Source of the DNA: Comamonas sp. KCTC 72670
Lineage (GTDB): Bacteria > Myxococcota > Myxococcia > Myxococcales > Myxococcaceae
Length of the DNA: 64,000 bases
Assembly (NCBI GenBank): GCA_014656495.1
Contig: BNCN01000009.1
Coordinates: forward strand, 1-64,000
Reading direction: 5' to 3'
The notes under the pieces are model-generated. The model did no database searches. It was not told where the DNA came from and worked only from the letters and a program-made list of their open reading frames with translations. The translations under genes were made by a program, and so were the position numbers. Within the stretch, counting starts at the first letter, position 1; every line of letters starts with the position of its first letter. Below, piece after piece: positions 26,142 to 35,323 of the stretch.

Positions 26142-26993
26142 TCAGTCCGCCAGGCCGACGAGCAACTCCAGCGTGCGAGCCCCGTAGAACGTCCCCCAGA
26201 CGCCCAACGAGAGCAGCCCCAGGCCCATGCCCACGAGCGCCTCCCAGCGCCGCCCGATGGGGGGCCGCGCGTCCAGGTCCACGCGCCGCAGCGCCACGCT
26301 GCCCAGGACCATGGCGAGCATCGCCATCACGACGAAGAGCACCAACAACACCGACAGCCCGCTGAAGAAGCGCATCAGCGGCGAGAACACGGGCAGGGAC
26401 AGCGAGCCCACGCCCAGCGCCAGGGCATGCCGGGCGAGCGGGTTGTTGACCTGCCGGTCCCACAGCCGGTGCAGCTCCCGCTCCGGGATGTCCAGGCGGA
26501 AGAACAACCGGCTGCGTGTATCGCGGAAGAGATTCAGCGCGATGGTGAAGGGCACGAAGAACAGCAGCGCGGGCGCCCCCAGCGACCGCGCGGTGAGCAG
26601 CATCGCCGCGAGCGGCAGGGCCAGCAGCGCGAGGCGTGCCCAGGGCTGCCCCAGGAAGAACGCCGTGCCCACGCCGACGCTCGCCCAGAGGGCCAGCCCC
26701 AGGGCGAAGTCCCCGGCCAGCAGCGCCACGACGGCCAGGCCCGCGAGCGTCACCGTGCCCAGGCCCACCATCCACGCGCCCGCGTCGCGCCGTCCCCACA
26801 GCTGGAGCCGGAAGGTCTCCAGGTAGCTCACCTCCGGACGCGCGGCGCAGGTGGGGCAATACATCCGGCCCATCACCCACGTGGTGCACGGGGTGCAGAT
26901 GAAGCTGCCACAGCGCTGGCAGGTGGCACCCGCGAACGCCTCCGGATGAACGGCGCAGAGGGGCAGCGCACCGGAAGAGACTTCGGTGGACAT
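26142..26993 (-). CDS. B-box-type zinc-finger membrane protein
   Basis: The 283-residue protein starts with a Cys/His-rich segment (residues 12-52: CAVHPE, CQRCGSFICTPC, MYCPTC) that matches the short B-box/zinc-ribbon head found on many myxobacterial membrane proteins. Six to seven hydrophobic helices follow between about residues 72 and 280, without transporter signatures. The zinc head presumably faces the cytoplasm as a protein-interaction module. Its end is 77 bp from the DUF2267 start on the same strand, so co-transcription is possible. Function unknown. Confidence 0.78.
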   Translation of the reverse strand: MSTEVSSGALPLCAVHPEAFAGATCQRCGSFICTPCTTWVMGRMYCPTCAARPEVSYLETFRLQLWGRRDAGAWMVGLGTVTLAGLAVVALLAGDFALGLALWASVGVGTAFFLGQPWARLALLALPLAAMLLTARSLGAPALLFFVPFTIALNLFRDTRSRLFFRLDIPERELHRLWDRQVNNPLARHALALGVGSLSLPVFSPLMRFFSGLSVLLVLFVVMAMLAMVLGSVALRRVDLDARPPIGRRWEALVGMGLGLLSLGVWGTFYGARTLELLVGLAD

Positions 26994-27142
26994 GGTTTCA
27001 GTCTCTCATGCTGACCAGGAACCAACATCCCGGGGCGCGGCGGCGTTTGGCCACCATTCCACACCCACGGCGCCGGACCTGCGTGCTAAGCGCGTCGCGT
27101 GAGGCATTGGCATTGAAGAAACCCGGAGGCACCTTGACCCGA

Positions 27143-28549
27143 ATGAAGGCCCTCGTCGCCGCGGCCCTGCTGTCCAGCGGGCTCCCGGCGCTTGCCCAGA
27201 CACCCCAAGAGGCGAAGCCGCTGGAGCCCGGCCGTGAGGCGCTCGCCATTCCGTATGAGAAATACGCGCTGCCCAACGGTCTGGAGGTCATCCTCTCCGT
27301 GGACCGGAAGCTGCCCGTGGTGGCCGTCAACGTCTGGTACCACGTGGGCGCGTACCACGAGCAGCCCGGCCGCACCGGCTTCGCGCACCTCTTCGAGCAC
27401 ATGATGTTCCAGGGCTCGCGCAACGTGGCCGACGACGTGCACATCTCCAAGCTGGAGCAGCTCGGCGCCACCGACCTCAACGGCACCACCAGCTTCGACC
27501 GCACCAACTACTTCGAGACGGTCCCCAGCAACCACCTGGAGACGGCGCTGTGGCTGGAGAGCGACCGCATGGGCTTCCTGCTCGACGCCATCACTCCCCA
27601 GAGCCTGGAGACCCAGCGCGAGGTGGTGAAGAACGAGCGCCGCGAGTCCATCGAGACGGCTCCGTATGGCGCCGCCCGCGAGAAGGCCTGGCACGCGCTG
27701 TTCCCGCTGCCGCACCCGTACCACGGGGATGTCATCGGCTCGATGAAGGACCTGAACGCGGCCACCGTGGACGACGTGAAGGACTTCTTCCGCAAGTGGT
27801 ACGCGCCGTCCAACGCCACGCTGGCCATCGTCGGTGACTTCGACGTGGCGAAGACGAAGGCGCTGGTGGAGAAGTACTTCGGCACGTTGCCCAGCCACGC
27901 CCGGCCGCAGCGGCCGGAGGTCGCGCCGGTGAACCTCTCCGCGCCCGTGGTGCTGCGCGAGGAGGAGCGCGTGGCCCGGCTGCCGCTGTTGTCCATCCAG
28001 TGGCTCTCGCCCGCGTACCTGGAGGAGGGCGACGCCACCGCGGACGTGCTGGCCACGGCGCTGTCCACCGGCAAGGCCAGCCGCCTCTATCGCCGGCTGG
28101 TGTTGGAGAAGGAGCTGGCCCAGAGCGTCAGCGCCTCGCAGCAGAGCCAGGGCGCGCAGTCCGTCTTCGGCGTGGACGTGGTGGCCCGGCCCGGTGTGTC
28201 CACGGACACGCTGCTCCAGGAGGTGGACGCGGTGCTGGACGAGGTCCGCCGCGACGGCATCACCCAGGAGGAGATTGCCCGCGCCCGCACCCGCTATGAC
28301 ACGCGCACGCTGGCGGGCCTCCAGTCCGTGGGCGGCTTCGGCGGCAAGGCGGACGTGCTGCAGAGCTACAACCACTTCGTCGACGAGCCCAACTACGTGG
28401 CCCAGGACCTGGCCCGTTATGAGGCGGTGACGCCGGAAGCCGTGAAGCAGTTCGCCCAGGACACGCTGCGCCCCGGGGCGCGCGTCATCCTCCACGCGGT
28501 GCCGCCCGCACGCCGGCAGGCGCCCCTCGACTCGAAGGAGCGCCACTGA
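27143..28549 (+). CDS. M16-family zinc metallopeptidase (catalytic subunit)
   Basis: The 468-residue protein has a signal peptide (MKALVAAALLSSGLPALAQ) and a full M16 (pitrilysin) fold of two homologous halves. The inverted zinc motif HxxEH is present as HLFEH (about residues 82-86), with the distal Glu in QREVVKNERRE. The second half carries the family's RLYRRLVLEKELAQSV segment. GGAGG at 27125 fits a TTG start at 27134 better than the ATG at 27143; the difference is three residues. The stop overlaps the next start (TGATG). Active/inactive M16 pairs form heterodimers that digest peptides in the periplasm. Confidence 0.93.
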   Translation: MKALVAAALLSSGLPALAQTPQEAKPLEPGREALAIPYEKYALPNGLEVILSVDRKLPVVAVNVWYHVGAYHEQPGRTGFAHLFEHMMFQGSRNVADDVHISKLEQLGATDLNGTTSFDRTNYFETVPSNHLETALWLESDRMGFLLDAITPQSLETQREVVKNERRESIETAPYGAAREKAWHALFPLPHPYHGDVIGSMKDLNAATVDDVKDFFRKWYAPSNATLAIVGDFDVAKTKALVEKYFGTLPSHARPQRPEVAPVNLSAPVVLREEERVARLPLLSIQWLSPAYLEEGDATADVLATALSTGKASRLYRRLVLEKELAQSVSASQQSQGAQSVFGVDVVARPGVSTDTLLQEVDAVLDEVRRDGITQEEIARARTRYDTRTLAGLQSVGGFGGKADVLQSYNHFVDEPNYVAQDLARYEAVTPEAVKQFAQDTLRPGARVILHAVPPARRQAPLDSKERH

Positions 28550-30072
28550 TGCGCCGCCTCTTCTCCGCACTGCTCGTCACCCTGCTGACCGCCTGCGCCA
28601 GCACCCCGAAGCCCGCGGCGGACTCGCCCGCCCTGGGTGAGAAGGCCCCGCCGCCGGACGCCGCGCCGGACGCCGAGGCCTTCCGCGCCCAGCCTCCCGA
28701 GCCCGGCAAGGCGCCCGACCTGGTGCTGCCCACCTTCCAGAGCGCGAAGCTGGAGAACGGCCTCACGGTGCTGGTGAGCACCCGCCGCGAGCTGCCGCTG
28801 GTGTTCGCGGGCGTGGCCTTCGCCGCGGGCAGCGCGCAGGACCCCAAGGGCAAGGAGGGCCTCGCCGAGCTGTCCTACCGCATGCTGCTGGAAGGCGCGG
28901 GCAAGCGGGACACGGTGGCGCTGGACAACGCCTTCGCCGACCTGGGCGTGTCGCCCGGCATGGACGTGCAGGCGGACGGCGCGCAGGTGGGCGTGCGCGT
29001 GCTGACGCGCAACCTGGACACCGCGATGTCGCTGCTGTCGGACGTGGTGCTCCGGCCCACGTTCAACGCGCAGGCCTTCGACCGCCGCAAGAAGCAGCAG
29101 CTCGCGGACCTGGTGCGCGCGCTGGGCCAGCCGGGGGTGCTCGCGCAGCTGGCGTACCTGGAGGCCGTCTTCGGCCTCGACCACCCCTATGGGCACCTGT
29201 CCGACGGCATGCCCGCGTCGGTGCAGACGCTCACGCTGGCGGACGTGCGCGGCTACTACCAGAAGCAAGTCGGCCCCGCCGCCGCGGCCATCATCCTCAC
29301 CGGGGACATCTCCCTGGACGAGGGCGTAGCCCTGGCGAGGAAGTACTTCGGTGGCTGGAAGGGCAAGGCCACGCCGCCCGCGCCGCCGAAGGCCACCCAG
29401 GTCTCGCCGCGTCAGCAGGTGTACGTGGTGCCCAAGCCGGGCCTGGACCAGACGCTGGTGCTGGTGGGCCGCGCGGGCATCGCCGCGGGGAACCCGGACG
29501 AGTACGCGCTGGACCTGGCCACCACGGTGTTCGGTGGCTTCTTCGGCAGCCGGCTCAACATGAACCTGCGCGAGAACAAGGGCTACAGCTACGGCGCGGG
29601 CGCCAGCCTGTCTCCGCGCCTGGGCGTGGGGCCGCTCACCGCGTACAGCTCCGTGCGCCAGGACGTGACGGGCCCGGCCCTCACCGAGGTGATGAACGAG
29701 CTGAGCGGCCTGAAGACGAAGCCCATCTCGGCGGAGGAGCTGGGGGCCGCGCGCGAGGGCCTCATCCGCGCCTTCCCGGGCGCCTTCGAGTCGGTGGAGG
29801 GCCTGGGCGCCAGCGCCGCGGCGCTCTACATCACCCGGCGCCCGCTGGACGAGTTCAACCGCACGGTGGAGGGCCTGCGCGACGCCAGCGCCGAGGACGT
29901 GCAGCGCAAGGCGGAGCAGTACCTGGACCCCGCGTCGATGCAGATTGTGCTCGTGGGTGACCCGGCGACGATTCAAGAGCAGGTGACGCCGCTCGGCCTG
30001 GGCAAGCTGGTGCCCGTGGAGCCGGACGAGGCACCGGCGGTGAAGCCGGGCGCGCCTCGCGCGGTGAAGTAG
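28549..30072 (+). CDS. M16-family lipoprotein, non-catalytic partner
   Basis: The 507-residue protein has a lipobox (LLVTLLTACAS, Cys17) and an M16 fold. The position of HxxEH reads GLAELSYRM, so the zinc ligands are missing. The Arg/Tyr-bearing C-terminal half is kept (GSRLNMNLRENKGYSYGAGA). This is the pattern of the inactive subunit in two-chain M16 peptidases, where it helps bind substrate. Translation is coupled to the upstream catalytic subunit by a one-base overlap, and a GC-rich hairpin follows the stop. Confidence 0.93.
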   Translation: MRRLFSALLVTLLTACASTPKPAADSPALGEKAPPPDAAPDAEAFRAQPPEPGKAPDLVLPTFQSAKLENGLTVLVSTRRELPLVFAGVAFAAGSAQDPKGKEGLAELSYRMLLEGAGKRDTVALDNAFADLGVSPGMDVQADGAQVGVRVLTRNLDTAMSLLSDVVLRPTFNAQAFDRRKKQQLADLVRALGQPGVLAQLAYLEAVFGLDHPYGHLSDGMPASVQTLTLADVRGYYQKQVGPAAAAIILTGDISLDEGVALARKYFGGWKGKATPPAPPKATQVSPRQQVYVVPKPGLDQTLVLVGRAGIAAGNPDEYALDLATTVFGGFFGSRLNMNLRENKGYSYGAGASLSPRLGVGPLTAYSSVRQDVTGPALTEVMNELSGLKTKPISAEELGAAREGLIRAFPGAFESVEGLGASAAALYITRRPLDEFNRTVEGLRDASAEDVQRKAEQYLDPASMQIVLVGDPATIQEQVTPLGLGKLVPVEPDEAPAVKPGAPRAVK

Positions 30073-30085
30073 CACCCCGGGGAGA

Positions 30086-30126
30086 CCGGGCCGTGGACAG
30101 GCTTCCCGCCTGACGCCGCGGCCCGG
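30086..30126 (+). terminator. Hairpin after the M16 operon
   Basis: Arms CCGGGCCGTGG (30086-30096) and CCGCGGCCCGG (30116-30126) pair at 10 of 11 positions around a 19-nt loop, 14 bp after the M16 lipoprotein stop. No T tract follows. Confidence 0.6.
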
Positions 30127-30255
30127 CGCGCACCTTGCGCCGGAACCCGGGCGAGTCATCTTGCCTGACAGCGCGCACCTGGCACCGAGCCCAGACGAGG
30201 CCTCTCGCCTGAAGCAGCCCGGCACGCGCACCTGACGCAGGCACCACGGTGCGCC

Positions 30256-30564
30256 TCAGCGGTTGCGCTCCTCGTCGTCCTCCTCGGAGACCTGCCGCTC
30301 CTCGGCCCGCTCGCGACCCAGGCGCTCGCGCTCCAGCTCGTCCGCCTCGTCGATGGGGCTGCGGATGTCGGGGACGTAGCCGCCCACCTCGGTGTCGCTG
30401 TCGAGCGCGAACTTCTGCTCACGCGTGCCCCGGATGGAGTCCGCGGCGTACAGCGGCAGGGTGTCATCGGCCTCGAGCCCCCGCTCCACGCGGTCTGGAG
30501 CGTAGGGGGGCTTCTTGGCGGCCTCCTTGCCACCCGTATACGGGTCGTACTTCCTGTTGGGCAT
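30256..30564 (-). CDS. Small hydrophilic protein
   Basis: The 102-residue protein is very charged and probably largely disordered. It has a basic start (MPNRKYDPYTGGKEAAKKPP), a central LPLYAADSIRGTREQKFALDSD, and a C-terminal acidic/Arg-rich helix from DEADELERERLGRERAEE to the end. It has no signal peptide. GAGGAG precedes the ATG at good spacing. No family recognised. Confidence 0.62.
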   Translation of the reverse strand: MPNRKYDPYTGGKEAAKKPPYAPDRVERGLEADDTLPLYAADSIRGTREQKFALDSDTEVGGYVPDIRSPIDEADELERERLGRERAEERQVSEEDDEERNR

Positions 30565-30739
30565 GACTCGCTCCTCGTTGAGTGGGTGCTGCTCCCAGCC
30601 TCAATCTCGGAGCGCGTCGCCCACGCACCAAGGTCCCCACGGCACGTCGTGGGCACGCCCGGCCGCTCGTCTTACGAGGGAGGTGGAGACGCCCTCGGGC
30701 ATCCCCAAGTTGCCCACAGGCGGGCCACCCTCGCGCGCG

Positions 30740-31744
30740 TCACTTCCCGAGGAAGTCGATGAGCGCCGCGTGAAACTTCTCCGGCGCCTCGAAGTGCGGG
30801 ATGTGGCCCACCCCGGGCAGTTCCACCAGCGTCGCGTGGGGGATGGCCTTCGCCACCTTCTTCCCCAGCGCCGGATACTGGCCCAGCGTGGCGGCGTCCA
30901 CGGCGGGCACCCGGCCCCGGCCGATATAGGTCCGGTCCTCCTGGCCCAGGTACAGCAGCGTGCGCGGCTTGATGAGTGGGAACTCATGAACCACGGGCTG
31001 CTCGTAAATCATGGTGCTCGTGGCGGCGGACACCCACGCGAGGCGAGGGTACTCGGCGCTCTGCATCTGCCGGCCGGCGAGCTGCACCCAGACGTCGTAC
31101 TCGGGCTTCCACTTCACATAGTACGTCTGGTGATACTTCCGAGTGCCTTCCTCGGTGGCCTTGAGCTGGTTCTTGTAGTCGTCCTCGGTGGAGACCCAGG
31201 GCACCTTCTCCCGGTAGTCCTCGAGGCCAATCGGGTTCTCCAGCACCAGTTGCGTGACGGTGTCCGGGTACATCAGCGTGAAGCGCGTGGCGAGCATGCC
31301 GCCCATGGAGTGGCCCACGACGGCCGTCTGCTTCACGCCCAGCGAGTCCAGCAACTGCTTCGTCAGTGAGGCGAGCGTGTGGAAGCTGTAGTGGATGTCC
31401 GGCTTGGACGACTTGCCGAAGCCAAGCTGGTCGGGGACGACGACGCGGTAGCCGGCGCCGGTGAGGGCGCGGATGGTGCTCTGCCAGTACGCGCCGAAGA
31501 AGTTCTTTCCGTGCAGCAGCACCACGGTGCGCCCGTTGGCCCGGCCCGTGGGCTTCACGTCCATGTAGGCCATGCGCACGTCCTGGCCTTCAATCGTGAG
31601 GGGCAGGTACTGCACGGGGAAGGGGTACGCGTAGCCCTCCAGGGCGATGCCGAGCGGCTCGGCGGGGCGGCGCTCCTGCGCGAGCACTGGCGAGCTGGCC
31701 AACATCAGGGCGGCGAGCGCCAGGGCGGGCTTGCGAACGGACAT
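30740..31744 (-). CDS. Exported alpha/beta hydrolase
   Basis: The 334-residue protein has a signal peptide (MSVRKPALALAALMLASSPV, cut after LAQ) and an alpha/beta-hydrolase fold. The oxyanion HG is in VVLLHGKNFFG, the nucleophile in VVGHSMGGM, the acid probably in GQEDRT and the His in LPGVGHIPHFE. The cap region is Tyr/Lys-rich (KYHQTYYVKWKPEYDVWVQ). GAGGAG lies 8 bp before the ATG at 31744; a GTG at 31753 is less well placed. Proteins of this type are often annotated as secreted haloalkane-dehalogenase-like or esterase-like enzymes. Substrate unknown. Confidence 0.9.
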   Translation of the reverse strand: MSVRKPALALAALMLASSPVLAQERRPAEPLGIALEGYAYPFPVQYLPLTIEGQDVRMAYMDVKPTGRANGRTVVLLHGKNFFGAYWQSTIRALTGAGYRVVVPDQLGFGKSSKPDIHYSFHTLASLTKQLLDSLGVKQTAVVGHSMGGMLATRFTLMYPDTVTQLVLENPIGLEDYREKVPWVSTEDDYKNQLKATEEGTRKYHQTYYVKWKPEYDVWVQLAGRQMQSAEYPRLAWVSAATSTMIYEQPVVHEFPLIKPRTLLYLGQEDRTYIGRGRVPAVDAATLGQYPALGKKVAKAIPHATLVELPGVGHIPHFEAPEKFHAALIDFLGK

Positions 31745-31839
31745 CGGACTCACTCCTCGTGCGAGAGGTGTCTACGGGTGGAGACACGTCTCTATCGCGC
31801 GGGGGACGCCGGTGCAGGTCGTTCTTCGGTGACAGGTGT

Positions 31840-33075
31840 CTAAGCCCCGGCCGGATTGAAGCGCCGCGGGCGCAGCAGGCGCAGCGTCAGCACCAGCGCG
31901 ACGAACAACACGCTGGCGCTCACGGTGACGAAGCGGATGCCCAGCCGGTCCGCCAGCGCGCCCAGGCCCCACACGCCGGACGCGTATGCGCCGCCGAGCA
32001 CCATGCTGTACAGGCTGCTCATCCGCGCTTGCAGCTCACGGGGCACGCGCGACTGGCAGTACGCATGCATCCCGCTCATCAGCATCATGTAGTTGGCGCC
32101 GAGCACGAAGATGACGACGGCCGCCATCTGCAGCGTGGGCGACAGCCAGTAGAGCGTGGACACGGCGCCGATGGACGTCGCCACGATGCCGAGCAGCCTC
32201 CGCTGGCCCCACCGGTCCACCAGCGTGCCCACCAGCAGCGCCGCCGTCACCGCGCCCGCGCCCTGGCAGGTGACGAGCAACGACGTGGCCGCCGCGCCCT
32301 GGCCGAAGACGCGGATGGCGAACACAGGCACCAGGCCGATGAACGGCGCCACCAGACCCGCGACCAGGAACGTGCCCCACAGCATCAGCGAGATTTCCGG
32401 GTCCCCCCGCGCCACGGTGAAGCCATGGGCAATCTGCTTCCACAGGCCCTGACCGCCCGCCGCCACCTTGCGCGTCAGCGCCTTCACCTGCGCCAGCGCC
32501 ACCAGCACGGCGACGAAGGACAGCGTGTTGACGAGCAGCGCCCACGACGTCCCGCCCAGGCTCAGCACCAGCGCCGCGAGCGCCGGGCCAATGATGCGCC
32601 CCAGGTTGAACTGCGCCGAGTTGAGGCTCATCGCGCTGTGCAAGTCACGCGGCGGCACCAGCTCCGCGAGCATCGCCGCGAAGGCCGGGTTGATGAGCGT
32701 GCTCGCGCAGCCGTGGAAGAAGGAGATGACGCCCACCACGGGCACGCTGAGCCGGTTCGTGAAGGCCAGCAGCGTCAGCACCGCCGCGAGCACGAGCTGC
32801 ACCACCGTGCCCAGCGCGACGTAGGTGCGCCGGTCGAAGCGGTCCGCGAGCGCGCCGCCCACGGGGGACAGCACCACGGCGGGCAGGAAGGTGAGGGCGA
32901 CGATGCCACCAGTCCACTCGGCGCGGCCGGTGGCCTCGGTGACGTACACGCCCATGGCCACCGTCTCCATCCAGGTGCCGATGGTGGAGACCAGGGCTCC
33001 CACCCAGACCGCGAAGTAGCCGGGGTGCTCGAAGGCGCGAAGTGACGAGAGACGTGGCAGTCGGAGTGTGCGCAC
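31840..33075 (-). CDS. MFS transporter (MFS_3 / EntS-like)
   Basis: The 411-residue protein has 12 predicted membrane helices in two halves. The first-half cytoplasmic loop motif is GGALADRFDRRTYVALG. The start (SLRAFEHPGYFAVWVGALVSTIGTWMETVAMGVYV) and the segment SLNSAQFNLGRIIGPALA are typical of the MFS_3 group of drug and siderophore exporters. The start is GTG 33075, read from the minus strand. It ends about 95 bp before the hydrolase start on the same strand, so the two could share a transcript. Exported substrate unknown. Confidence 0.92.
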   Translation of the reverse strand: MRTLRLPRLSSLRAFEHPGYFAVWVGALVSTIGTWMETVAMGVYVTEATGRAEWTGGIVALTFLPAVVLSPVGGALADRFDRRTYVALGTVVQLVLAAVLTLLAFTNRLSVPVVGVISFFHGCASTLINPAFAAMLAELVPPRDLHSAMSLNSAQFNLGRIIGPALAALVLSLGGTSWALLVNTLSFVAVLVALAQVKALTRKVAAGGQGLWKQIAHGFTVARGDPEISLMLWGTFLVAGLVAPFIGLVPVFAIRVFGQGAAATSLLVTCQGAGAVTAALLVGTLVDRWGQRRLLGIVATSIGAVSTLYWLSPTLQMAAVVIFVLGANYMMLMSGMHAYCQSRVPRELQARMSSLYSMVLGGAYASGVWGLGALADRLGIRFVTVSASVLFVALVLTLRLLRPRRFNPAGA

Positions 33076-33240
33076 GGCGAGGACCTTTGTATCCCGGGGC
33101 GCCGCGACCTGCCTGAAGCAGCCGTCCGTTGCTTTGAGCCGCTATGACGGAAGGCACGATGCATCCAGCAGCCACGCTTCACCCCACGGGAGGTGAAAGG
33201 GCCTGGACGTCAGGGGCCTCGCGGACATGACGGAGCTTCC

Positions 33241-33291
33241 CGGGTTCGCGCCGTGTGTGAAGCAGCGCGAACCCGCTCGCGTGTGCGCGAG
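33241..33291 (-). terminator. Double hairpin after the CapA gene
   Basis: CGGGTTCGCGC (33241-33251) and GCGCGAACCCG (33265-33275) form a perfect 11-bp stem with a 13-nt loop. Adjacent to it CTCGCG-TGTG-CGCGAG (33276-33291) forms a second small hairpin. Both lie just beyond the CapA stop at 33301 and are the obvious terminator. Confidence 0.7.
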
Positions 33292-33300
33292 TCGCCGCGT

Positions 33301-35193
33301 CTACCGCACCCGGTACAGCGCGGAGACGGGGCCCTTGCCGCGGACCTTCACGGTGCCGTCGTCGGAGATGCGCGCGCCCGTGTCGGGGAAGTCCTCCTCG
33401 GTGAGCTCGCGCATCAGCTTGATGACGGCGCCCTTCGGGTCCGGCACGGCGATGCCCCTGTCCACCTGCCTGGTGGGCAGGATGCGGCCCGCGGTGAAGT
33501 CACCCACGCGGTCCAGCTCCACCTCCAGCACCGCGCCCAGGCCCTGCGGACCGCGCAGGTTGAACCGGCCGTAGGTGGCGAAGTTGCCCAGCGAGTACGC
33601 GATGAGGCGGCCCTTGTAGAACTCGATGCCGCGCACCACGTGCGGGCCGTGGCCGATGACCAGGTGCGCGCCCGCGTCCACCACCGCGCGCGAGAAGGCC
33701 CGCAGGTCGCCGCGGTCCTCGCCGTGGAACTTCTCGCGGCCCCGGGGCACGTGCAGGGCCTTGCCGCCCTCGGCGCCGCCGTGGAACGACACGATGACGA
33801 TGTCGTGCTCGGCCGCGGCCACGCGCACCAGGCCCGCGGCCGTGGTGTGGTTATTGAGGTGATTGCACGAAGGCGAGGTGTGGAACGCCACCATGCCGAT
33901 GCGCAGCCCGTTGCGCTCCACCGTGGCCACCGTGCCCGGCGCGCCGCTCCACGCGATGCCCAGCGAGTCCAGCGTGGCCTCCGTGGCGCGGCGGCACTCC
34001 TCGCCGAAGTCACCCGAGTGGTTGTTCGCCGTGGACGCCAGGTCCACCCCGGCCTCCTTCAGGTACTGGCCGTACTCGGTGGGCGAGCGGAACGCGTAGC
34101 AGTTCTTCGACGAGCGGCACTTCTTCGTCTCACCCGTGTCACACAGTGGGCCTTCCAGGTTGATGAAGGTGAGGTCCGCGTCCTCGAGCAGCGGGCGCAC
34201 GTCGGCAATCACGCTGCCCGCGCCGTCGGGGGGCAGGTGGCCTTCGGGCACGGTGGTGCCGAGCATGACGTCACCCACGGCGCGGATGCGCACCTTCGCG
34301 TCGGCCGGAGGCGGCGGGCGGTTGAGGAGCTGCGCTCCCTGCGCCAGCTTCGCCTGGAGCATGGCCTGCCCGCGGGCCTGGGCCAGCGCGCCCTCGAGGT
34401 CCGGGTGGTCCGGCTGGAGCTTCTGCACCTCGGTCCACTGCGTGAAGGCCTCCGCCCACTGGTTCTCCAGCGAGTGCGCCCAGCCCAGCTCCCAGCGGCA
34501 GTCCACGCGCGACGGCGCGGCCTCCACACAGGCGGACAGCGCGGTGATGGCCGTGGGCGCGTCCTTCGCCTGGAGCGCCGCCATGCCCTGCGCATAGCTC
34601 GTGTCCGGATCGGCCCGAGGCCGCAGGGCCAGGGCGGCGGCGCGCAGGGCGGCGGCCCCGGCCTCCGCGGCGGCGCGTCCCAGGTCCATCACCGCGCCAG
34701 CTCCACCCGCGGGTGGATAGGCGTTGAGGTCGGTGAGGACGGTCGCCGGCGCGGGCGCCTTGCTCGGCGCCGAGGATTGGGGCGTGGCAGGCGCATCCGA
34801 CTGTCCCGCGGCCACGGTGCTGCCTTGGGCCGAGGCCACCATCGCCCCGGTGGCGTGGCGCTGGAGGCCAGCGTGGCGGGCCTGCCCCACTGTCATCGAG
34901 CCCCCCGCGCCGCTCTCCAGAAGCGCCGCGCGGACCGAAGCGGCGCCCGCGAGGCTCGCGGCATCCGAGGCACGCGCGTTCACGGTGGACGCCGTGGTGC
35001 CCATGCCGTGGAGCGTCGCGACGCGGAGCTCATCGCGAATCGCCGCGCTCACGGCGCTGGCGCCCGCCGTGGAGACGAGGCCCGCGCTGGGGCCGCGCGA
35101 AGACGGGACGTGCGGAGCGGAAGCAGGCTCACGCGCCGAGCTGGCACCCGGCGTGGTGGCGAGCGCCATCAGGAGGAAGACGGACGAAGGCAT
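33301..35193 (-). CDS. Exported CapA-family phosphoesterase with TPR-like segment
   Basis: The 630-residue protein starts with a signal peptide (MPSSVFLLMALATTPGASSA). A long low-complexity Ala/Ser/Gly region follows (about 25-180), then TPR-like helices (about 190-270: YAQGMAALQAKDAPTAITAL, CRWELGWAHSLENQWAEAF) and a full CapA/PgsA metallophosphatase domain (about 295-600). Landmarks are AVGDVMLGTTVP, INLEGPL, STANNHSGDFG, VSFHGGAEGG and VIGHGPHVVRGIEFY, supplying the Asp, Asn and His metal ligands. The family is named for poly-gamma-glutamate capsule synthesis, but many members act on other envelope substrates. A longer frame (from 35277) lacks a sensible N terminus. Confidence 0.9.
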   Translation of the reverse strand: MPSSVFLLMALATTPGASSAREPASAPHVPSSRGPSAGLVSTAGASAVSAAIRDELRVATLHGMGTTASTVNARASDAASLAGAASVRAALLESGAGGSMTVGQARHAGLQRHATGAMVASAQGSTVAAGQSDAPATPQSSAPSKAPAPATVLTDLNAYPPAGGAGAVMDLGRAAAEAGAAALRAAALALRPRADPDTSYAQGMAALQAKDAPTAITALSACVEAAPSRVDCRWELGWAHSLENQWAEAFTQWTEVQKLQPDHPDLEGALAQARGQAMLQAKLAQGAQLLNRPPPPADAKVRIRAVGDVMLGTTVPEGHLPPDGAGSVIADVRPLLEDADLTFINLEGPLCDTGETKKCRSSKNCYAFRSPTEYGQYLKEAGVDLASTANNHSGDFGEECRRATEATLDSLGIAWSGAPGTVATVERNGLRIGMVAFHTSPSCNHLNNHTTAAGLVRVAAAEHDIVIVSFHGGAEGGKALHVPRGREKFHGEDRGDLRAFSRAVVDAGAHLVIGHGPHVVRGIEFYKGRLIAYSLGNFATYGRFNLRGPQGLGAVLEVELDRVGDFTAGRILPTRQVDRGIAVPDPKGAVIKLMRELTEEDFPDTGARISDDGTVKVRGKGPVSALYRVR

Positions 35194-35266
35194 GTCCCGC
35201 CATCTTAGAGGGCTCCCGGAATTCTGTGACAGGGGAGGGGGCCTCGCCCTGCCAGCAGGCGGACAG

Positions 35267-35309
35267 GCGACACACACCCCCTCGGTCAGGGTGATGGTGT
35301 GTGTGTCGC
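35267..35309 (-). terminator. GT/CA-rich hairpin after doxX
   Basis: GCGACACACACC (35267-35278) pairs with GGTGTGTGTGTCGC (35296-35309), the second arm having one extra GT unit. It follows the DoxX stop on the minus strand by 15 bp. The GT dinucleotide run makes it a likely site of length variation. Confidence 0.6.
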
Positions 35310-35323
35310 ACCGGTGGGCAAGC

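Noticed and set aside
31768-31787. GTGTCT/AGACAC inverted repeat upstream of the alpha/beta hydrolase
   Set aside because: Arms are only 6 bp with no further symmetry; not distinguishable from chance without conservation data.
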